NCBI RefSeq assembly: GCF_014645135.1
Contig: NZ_BMLH01000001.1
Coordinates: 372,001 to 436,000, forward strand
Origin: Rheinheimera tangshanensis
GTDB lineage: Bacteria; Pseudomonadota; Gammaproteobacteria; Enterobacterales; Alteromonadaceae
Direction of reading: 5' to 3'
DNA: 64,000 nucleotides
A program made the translations under genes and the position numbers. Of this stretch, positions 59,490-64,000 are shown piece after piece (within the stretch, counting starts at the first letter, position 1; each line of letters opens with the position of its first letter). Under the pieces are notes generated by a model. It had not been told where the DNA came from. It worked only from the letters and a program-made list of their open reading frames with translations, and did no database searches.

Positions 59490-59613
59490 TACCCTTCGTA
59501 CTTGAAGCTGCAGCTTTGTTGACTGTGCGCTTTCGCCCCAGTCACATAGGTTTACTATGTTCCTGGGGTCTCAAGCACTTGTCGCCTCCCTGCAACTCCA
59601 ATTACTTTGGGTA
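59490..59613. repeat. TACCC/GGGTA-type intergenic repeat, full copy
   Basis: Runs from TACCCTTCGTACTTGAAGCT to CCAATTACTTTGGGTA (124 bp). The centre holds CGCCCCAGTCACATAGG / CCTGGGG partners. It is followed by GGGTATACAT repeated in tandem (59609-59635). Same orientation as the 28217 copy. Confidence 0.88.
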
Positions 59614-59648
59614 TACATGGGTATACATGGGTATAGATATGAAGATGT

Positions 59649-60179
59649 TTAAGTGGCGTTCGCTATGCGGCAATCAGCCACTTTTTGCCGCAGTAAGCGG
59701 CTTTTATCACTTTCAGCCTGACGTTTGCTGGTATAAGGCCCTAAAGTGACGCGGAAAAATACGCCATTTTTTCCTTCGATACGCCGCACTTCCGAAGGGT
59801 AACCGGCAAAAGCGACTTTGGCTTTCATTTGCTGTGCGGTTTCGATAGCACGGTAAGTACCACAAAACATTAAGAATGGTCCTTTGGCTTCCAGCTCTTC
59901 TACCTGCACCTGAATCTCTTTGTTTTCCAGCTCTTTAATGTACTGGTAAGGCTCGGCAGCAGGCTTGGGGGGTAACTCGTCTTTTTTCGCGGTGATAGCA
60001 GGTGTGACGGCATCCTCAACCGGAGTTTTTTGTGACAAATGGTATAAAAACCATACGAAACCAATAACTAAAGCAACGACCGTTATCACTAACGGCCAGG
60101 GGAAAGGTTTGGCTGTTTTGGTATTTTTTCTGGGTCTGGGGGTTGCCCGACCGGCTTTGACATAATCTTTTGGTGGCAT
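59649..60179 (-). CDS. ftsN: SPOR-domain cell division protein FtsN-like
   Basis: 176 residues. Basic cytoplasmic N-terminus (MPPKDYVKAGRATPRPRKNT), one membrane helix (WPLVITVVALVIGFVWFLY), a linker, and a C-terminal SPOR domain (GPFLMFCGTYRAIETAQQMKAKVAFAGYPSEV then FFRVTLGPYTSKRQAESD) that binds denuded septal peptidoglycan. Short compared with E. coli FtsN, but the position between priA and hslV is the FtsN site of E. coli. cytR is absent. Confidence 0.85.
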   Translation of the reverse strand: MPPKDYVKAGRATPRPRKNTKTAKPFPWPLVITVVALVIGFVWFLYHLSQKTPVEDAVTPAITAKKDELPPKPAAEPYQYIKELENKEIQVQVEELEAKGPFLMFCGTYRAIETAQQMKAKVAFAGYPSEVRRIEGKNGVFFRVTLGPYTSKRQAESDKSRLLRQKVADCRIANAT

Positions 60180-60245
60180 CTTCACAACTAACAACAACTG
60201 GCCTGATGTCCCGCATTCTACTGCAGTTTTGTTAAAAAGAAATGA

Positions 60246-62408
60246 TTAATTCAGGTCCTGCGGGTCCACATCCAGCTGCCATTTCACTTTGCGGCTTAAC
60301 GACCAACGGCTGATTTCTGCCAGTACAGAGTCCAGACTTTGGTGCAATTGTTTCCTGTCTTTGGCAAACAATTGAATTTGCCAGCGGTACTTACCTGCTT
60401 TACGTTCCAGCGGACAAGCCAGTGGTCCCAGTAACTGCACTTGTGGCCAGTTTTTGTAATGTTCTGCTACTTGTTGCAGCCATTCTTTGCAGAGTTCCAG
60501 CTGGTGTGCTTCCACTCTGAATAAGGCGAGGAACATAAAAGGCGGCAAAAAAGTCTGTTGCCGCTCTTTTAATGCGCTGCGGGCAAAGGAGGCGTAACCA
60601 TTCTGGATCACGTCCTGAAGCAGGGCATGGCCCGGATAATGGGTTTGCAGCAAAACTTTACCCGGCTGAGAGCCTCGTCCGGCGCGACCCGACACTTGAG
60701 TTAACAACTGAGCGAGCTGTTCCGGAGCTCTGAAATCATTGCTGTATAAAGCCGAGTCGACATCAATAATCACTACTAATCCGACATTCGGGAAATGATG
60801 GCCTTTGGCCAGCATTTGAGTGCCTAATATCAACTGAGGCTCGCCTTGTAAAATCTGATCCAAAGCCTGCTGCAAACTGCCTTTACGTCTGGTGCTGTCT
60901 CTGTCCAGCCGGGTGACAGTAAATGCAGGAAACAGTTGTTGCAGCTGCTCTTCCAATTGTTCGGTGCCCTGACCCACAGGCGCCAGCTGAGTACTGCCAC
61001 AGCCGCCGCATTGATGTGGCACACCTTTAGTCGCCCCACAATGGTGACACACTAACTGACGGCTTTGTTTATGAAAGGTAGTAAAAGCGCTGCATCTGTG
61101 GCATTCGGTCATCCAGCCACATTCATGGCAAATTAAAGCCGGTGCAAAACCACGGCGATTTAAAAACAGCAGTACCTGCTGACCCAGTTTTAAATGCTGC
61201 TCGATGCGCTGGCGGGTTAACCCCGCCATGCCATGGATCATTTGCTGTTGTTTTAAATCGACCAGCTCAACAGCTGGCATTAACTGACCCGCGGCGCGGT
61301 CGGGTAATTCCAGATGCGCAAAACGGCCTTGCTGCACATTGGCAAGGCTCTCTAAGCTCGGTGTTGCTGAGCCTAATAAAATAGGGCAGCCCTGAATAGA
61401 GGCGCGTTTAATAGCTAAATCGCGGGCGTGATAGCGAAAACCGTCTTGCTGCTTAAAAGAGTTGTCGTGTTCTTCATCAATGATCAGCAAATCAAGTTTC
61501 AGGAAAGGTAAAAACAAGGCGGAGCGGGTACCTATTACGATAGCTAAATCTCCGGTTTGGCAGCGTTGCCAGACGGTAAAACGTTCAAGGTCCGTCATAT
61601 TGGAATGCCAGACGCCAACAGGCACACCAAAACGTTGTTCAAAACGAGCTAAGGTTTGTGGTGTTAAACCAATTTCAGGCACTAACACCAACACCTGCCC
61701 CCCTTGTTTTACCACTGGGCTGATGGCCTGCAAATAGACTTCAGTTTTACCTGACCCTGTTACCCCTTCCAGTAAAAAGCAGCTAAAACTACCTAAGGCT
61801 TGTTGCACGGCTGTTACAGCCAAAGCCTGCGCCGGATTCAATGGCAAAGATTTTTGCTGTTCAGCTGTGGTTTGATAAGGGCCATAAAAAACTGGCGTGA
61901 CTTGAGCCCAGCCCTGCTCAACAAAATACTGCAGCTCTTTGCGTTGAAAATGCTGCAGTAACTGGCTTTCGGTTTGAGGTTGCTGTAGCTGTTGCCATAA
62001 CGCCAGCCGTTTTTTGGCCGCTTTAAATTGCTCTGCGGTTAAATGCTGGCCGGCTACAGTCAGGCTATAACTATGATCTTTCAGCGGATCGGCATTTTTG
62101 CCGTCGCGTAATAAGGCGGGCAGGGCACTGGTCAACACATCGCCTAACGGATGATGGTAGTAATCTGCGGCAAAACTCAGAAGCTGACGAATGGGGGCTG
62201 CTAATACCGGAATTTGATCCAATACTTCGGTCACAGCTTTGAGTTGAGCTGCGTCGTAGCTGTCAGTCGGGTTCAGTTGCCAGACAATACCTATCAGCTC
62301 GCGTTTGCCAAAAGGCACCAAAACACGACAACCCGGGCTTACCTCTTTGTCACAAAGGTAATCAAAATGCAGCCGAAGAGGTATGGGCAAGGCTACCCGA
62401 ATCACCAT
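60246..62408 (-). CDS. priA: Primosomal replication protein N' (helicase PriA)
   Basis: About 720 residues. Restarts stalled replication forks. N-terminal 3'-DNA-binding domain (ALPIPLRLHFDYLCDKEV), Walker A GVTGSGKTEVYLQ, Walker B LIIDEEHDNSFKQQDGFRYH, and the zinc-binding loop with paired cysteines (CHECGWMTECHRC ... CHHCG ... CGGCG), then helicase motifs V-VI (ILGTQMLAKGHHFPNV, QVSGRAGRG). The start is uncertain among TTG 62417, GTG 62411 and ATG 62408. Divergent from rpmE, as in E. coli. Confidence 0.96.
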   Translation of the reverse strand: MVIRVALPIPLRLHFDYLCDKEVSPGCRVLVPFGKRELIGIVWQLNPTDSYDAAQLKAVTEVLDQIPVLAAPIRQLLSFAADYYHHPLGDVLTSALPALLRDGKNADPLKDHSYSLTVAGQHLTAEQFKAAKKRLALWQQLQQPQTESQLLQHFQRKELQYFVEQGWAQVTPVFYGPYQTTAEQQKSLPLNPAQALAVTAVQQALGSFSCFLLEGVTGSGKTEVYLQAISPVVKQGGQVLVLVPEIGLTPQTLARFEQRFGVPVGVWHSNMTDLERFTVWQRCQTGDLAIVIGTRSALFLPFLKLDLLIIDEEHDNSFKQQDGFRYHARDLAIKRASIQGCPILLGSATPSLESLANVQQGRFAHLELPDRAAGQLMPAVELVDLKQQQMIHGMAGLTRQRIEQHLKLGQQVLLFLNRRGFAPALICHECGWMTECHRCSAFTTFHKQSRQLVCHHCGATKGVPHQCGGCGSTQLAPVGQGTEQLEEQLQQLFPAFTVTRLDRDSTRRKGSLQQALDQILQGEPQLILGTQMLAKGHHFPNVGLVVIIDVDSALYSNDFRAPEQLAQLLTQVSGRAGRGSQPGKVLLQTHYPGHALLQDVIQNGYASFARSALKERQQTFLPPFMFLALFRVEAHQLELCKEWLQQVAEHYKNWPQVQLLGPLACPLERKAGKYRWQIQLFAKDRKQLHQSLDSVLAEISRWSLSRKVKWQLDVDPQDLN

Positions 62409-62494
62409 CACAGTCAAAATCCACCTGTTTTATCAAGCAATTAGTGTAAAGCCCGTTACAGAACAAAGCCATTAAAAATAAATCAGCCAATTTG

Positions 62495-62523
62495 TTGAAA
62501 CTTTAAGCCTTAGCCATTAAACT
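62495..62523 (+). promoter_or_regulatory. Candidate sigma-70 promoter of rpmE
   Basis: TTGAAA (62495-62500) and TAAACT (62518-62523), 17 bp apart, about 80 bp before rpmE. Confidence 0.5.
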
Positions 62524-62604
62524 ACGCGCCCTAATTTAACTGAAATTGCGTATGGTGTCTGACAACAGTTGATCAGATAGCGATACGGCCTAACGAGGTA
62601 ACCC

Positions 62605-62817
62605 ATGAAACCAAGTATCCACCCGGAATACAAAGAAATCACTGCAACTTGTACTTGCGGTAACTCTTTCAAAACTCACTCTACACTGTGCAAAGACATC
62701 CACCTGGACGTTTGCTCAGCTTGCCACCCATTCTACACTGGTAAGCAGAAAGTGTTAGACGTAGGCGGCCGTGTTGACCGCTTCAAAAAACGTTTCGCAG
62801 TACTGGGCGCCAAGTAA
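62605..62817 (+). CDS. rpmE: Ribosomal protein L31, zinc-binding type
   Basis: 70 residues. Cys16, Cys18 (TCTCG), Cys37 and Cys40 (CSAC) form the zinc ribbon of the C+ type. [11 protein letters not shown] and [21 protein letters not shown] are standard. It is the zinc-replete form; Zur would normally control a zinc-free paralogue elsewhere in the genome. Divergent from priA. Confidence 0.98.
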   Translation: MKPSIHPEYKEITATCTCGNSFKTHSTLCKDIHLDVCSACHPFYTGKQKVLDVGGRVDRFKKRFAVLGAK

Positions 62818-62832
62818 TTTCAGGCATCAGTC

Positions 62833-62861
62833 AAAAAAGGCACCTCGGGTGCCTTTTTTTA
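62833..62861 (+). terminator. Rho-independent terminator of rpmE
   Basis: AAAAAAGGCACC (62833-62844) and GGTGCCTTTTTT with a TCG loop; T-run follows. Confidence 0.95.
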
Positions 62862-62880
62862 TGGGCTGCAAAATGTTCCG

Positions 62881-63079
62881 GCCAGTGGTCAGAGCCACTG
62901 GCGCTCATCCGGGCATTGCCAAACTGTTGGCAATGCTAAAACCGGCTTCGCCCTCCGTGCCATCGTCGCTCCGCTCCAATGTTAAAAAACAGCAGGACAG
63001 CTGTTTTTCACAGCTTCAGCTGCCGTGGGCGAACATCATGGACGATGTGAGTGAAAAATCGTTCCAGACGATTTTTTTA
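62881..63079. repeat. Cluster of four consecutive stem-loops
   Basis: GCCAGTGG/CCACTGGC (62881-62902), GCATTGCC/GGCAATGC (62913-62936), AAAAACAGC/GCTGTTTTT (62985-63008) and AAAAATCGT/ACGATTTTT with a T-run (63054-63079). All are perfect arms of 8-9 bp. No gene is convincing here. It could be a structured RNA ending in a terminator or a composite of palindromic repeats. 63232-63260 holds nothing recognisable. Confidence 0.6.
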
Positions 63080-63108
63080 TTGCCTGTAATTCAACAATGA
63101 GCGGGATT

Positions 63109-63231
63109 TACCCTAAGTAATTGGAGTTGTGGCAAGGCGGCAAGTGAACGAGACTCCAGGAGCATAGTTGCCTATGCGACTGGGGCGAGAGTGCGCAGCC
63201 AACGCCGCTACAGCTTCAAGAACGACGGGTA
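63109..63231. repeat. TACCC/GGGTA-type intergenic repeat, full copy
   Basis: 123 bp from TACCCTAAGTAATTGGAGTT to CTTCAAGAACGACGGGTA. The central CTCCAGGAGCATAGTTGCCTAT and GACTGGGGCGAG partners are clear. Same orientation as the 10321 copy. Confidence 0.88.
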
Positions 63232-63260
63232 AAAAATCAATGCTTTTATAATGCAGCCCA

Positions 63261-63285
63261 TAACTATATATTAAACATATAGTTA
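63261..63285. promoter_or_regulatory. Inverted repeat upstream of the winged-helix/NTPase gene
   Basis: TAACTATAT (63261-63269) and ATATAGTTA (63277-63285) are perfect 9-bp arms around ATTAAAC, ending 16 bp before the start codon. A likely operator, perhaps for autoregulation by the winged-helix domain of the following protein. Confidence 0.6.
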
Positions 63286-63301
63286 AATGGCGGCTGTGGT
63301 T

Positions 63302-64000
63302 ATGAACGGTACTTTCTTTTTTGGCGAGTGGCAGGTGGACCCCAGCGCCAATACGCTAAGGCTTGGCAAACAGCTGATCCAGCTTGAACCTAAAGCTATG
63401 GATGTGCTGGTTTTACTGTGCCAAAAGGCCGGAGAAGTTCTCAGCAGCGACGAGATTGTCAGTGCCTGCTGGCCTCAGGCTGAAGTGGGCGATAACCCAC
63501 TGCATAAAATCATCACCCAAATTCGTAAAGCCCTTGGCGACAGCGCTACGTCCTCTTCTTATATTGAAACCATACGTAAACGCGGTTACCGCACTCTGGC
63601 TCAGGTGATTTTCCCACTCGGGCAGGAAGAAAGCGCTACACCCCAAAGCTGGCAGGGTGGTTCACCTTTCCCGGGTTTACAGGCGTACGATGCCCGTTAT
63701 GCCACAGTGTTTTTTGGCCGTGGCAGTCAAATTGATACCTTATTGGAACGTATAGCGCAGCAAGTGCAGTACGGCAGAGCTTTTTGTTTGGTGTTAGGCC
63801 CAAGTGGCAGCGGTAAATCTTCGTTAATCAATGCTGGCGTTATGCCAAATTTGATGCAAAACAATGGCTACAACGGCGTCAAGGTGGAGTCGTACAGCAG
63901 TCTGGATTTAGCTGACCTGACGCCAGGCCAATTGCTGATGCAGCTGGCCAGTGCTTTGCTCGACTGGGAAGTGGCGGACCAGCCGGTATTTGAAGGCTGC
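63302..64000 (+). CDS. Winged-helix (OmpR/CadC-type) regulator fused to nSTAND-type NTPase, 3' end outside window
   Basis: The frame is open from ATG 63302 to the window end (233 codons seen). Residues about 1-100 are a CadC/OmpR-type DNA-binding winged helix (GEWQVDPSANTLRLGKQLIQ, LEPKAMDVLVLLCQKAGEVL, NPLHKIITQIRKALGD, YIETIRKRGYRTLA). From about 124 comes the nSTAND1-like start FPGLQAYDARYATVFFGRGS, then Walker A LGPSGSGKSSLINAGV (about 165-180). Such proteins usually continue with more NTPase and often WD40 or TPR sensor repeats. Signal and targets are unknown; the fusion suggests NTP-driven oligomerisation controlling transcription. Confidence 0.82.
   Translation, partial: MNGTFFFGEWQVDPSANTLRLGKQLIQLEPKAMDVLVLLCQKAGEVLSSDEIVSACWPQAEVGDNPLHKIITQIRKALGDSATSSSYIETIRKRGYRTLAQVIFPLGQEESATPQSWQGGSPFPGLQAYDARYATVFFGRGSQIDTLLERIAQQVQYGRAFCLVLGPSGSGKSSLINAGVMPNLMQNNGYNGVKVESYSSLDLADLTPGQLLMQLASALLDWEVADQPVFEGC

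Noticed and set aside
62771-63100. Plus-strand ORF downstream of rpmE
   Set aside because: It overlaps rpmE in another frame, crosses the rpmE terminator and is built from hairpin sequence.

Overview
This window looks like chromosomal DNA of a free-living, motile, aerobic gammaproteobacterium of the Alteromonadales/Chromatiaceae type (Rheinheimera- or Alishewanella-like). That placement is inferred from gene content and gene order; no rRNA gene is present to confirm it. Conserved gammaproteobacterial neighbourhoods include dnaB-alr, aroQ-accB-accC-prmA, dsbD-cutA-groES-groEL, yihY-dtd-yiiD, and rpmE / priA-ftsN-hslV-hslU. I see no tRNA, rRNA, CRISPR array, intact insertion sequence or prophage.

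Layout: 0-7.7 kb holds dnaB (cut by the window edge), alr, a CheX-like protein, zur, a GEMM-I c-di-GMP riboswitch in front of a lipoprotein gene, a GT32-type glycosyltransferase and dusA. 7.7-9.2 kb is the most unusual part: two clusters of very small membrane or secreted proteins, the second ending in a PspC-domain protein. Each follows a matching promoter made of an inverted repeat, an IHF-like site and a sigma-54 -24/-12 element, all at nearly the same spacing. 9.2-17.3 kb is housekeeping: prmA, accC, accB, aroQ, dsbD, cutA, groES and groEL. 17.4-19.6 kb is a small accessory islet with a Clp-fold serine protease, an unknown small protein, and an antitoxin whose toxin gene is truncated. 19.7-29.3 kb carries an exported catalase-peroxidase, a Mn-type (yybP-ykoY) riboswitch with a TerC/Alx transporter, a BASS transporter, a PadR/HAAS pair, and a MAPEG-ABC exporter pair.

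29.5-41 kb has two overlapping tandem solute-binding-like genes, fpr, an S9 peptidase, apbE, and the tightly packed yihY-pip-dtd set with yiiD. 41.4-57.1 kb is a signalling and histidine-catabolism block: two chemoreceptors, the hut genes (hutC-hutU-hutH divergent from hutI around a TTGTATATACAA operator, and hutG downstream of rraA), and two GGDEF/EAL proteins. 57.1-62.8 kb is the hslVU-ftsN-priA-rpmE region. The right edge holds the start of a large protein that fuses a winged-helix domain to an nSTAND-type NTPase.

Several dispersed intergenic repeat families run through the window: a roughly 120-180 bp element with TACCC/GGGTA ends (at least six loci), a 28-nt GGGGCG hairpin (three copies), and hairpins with GGGTCAGA arms (three copies). 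c-di-GMP and chemotaxis recur as themes (GEMM riboswitch, two EAL proteins, two MCPs, CheX), as does envelope stress (Psp-like cassette, heat-shock promoters at groES and hslV).
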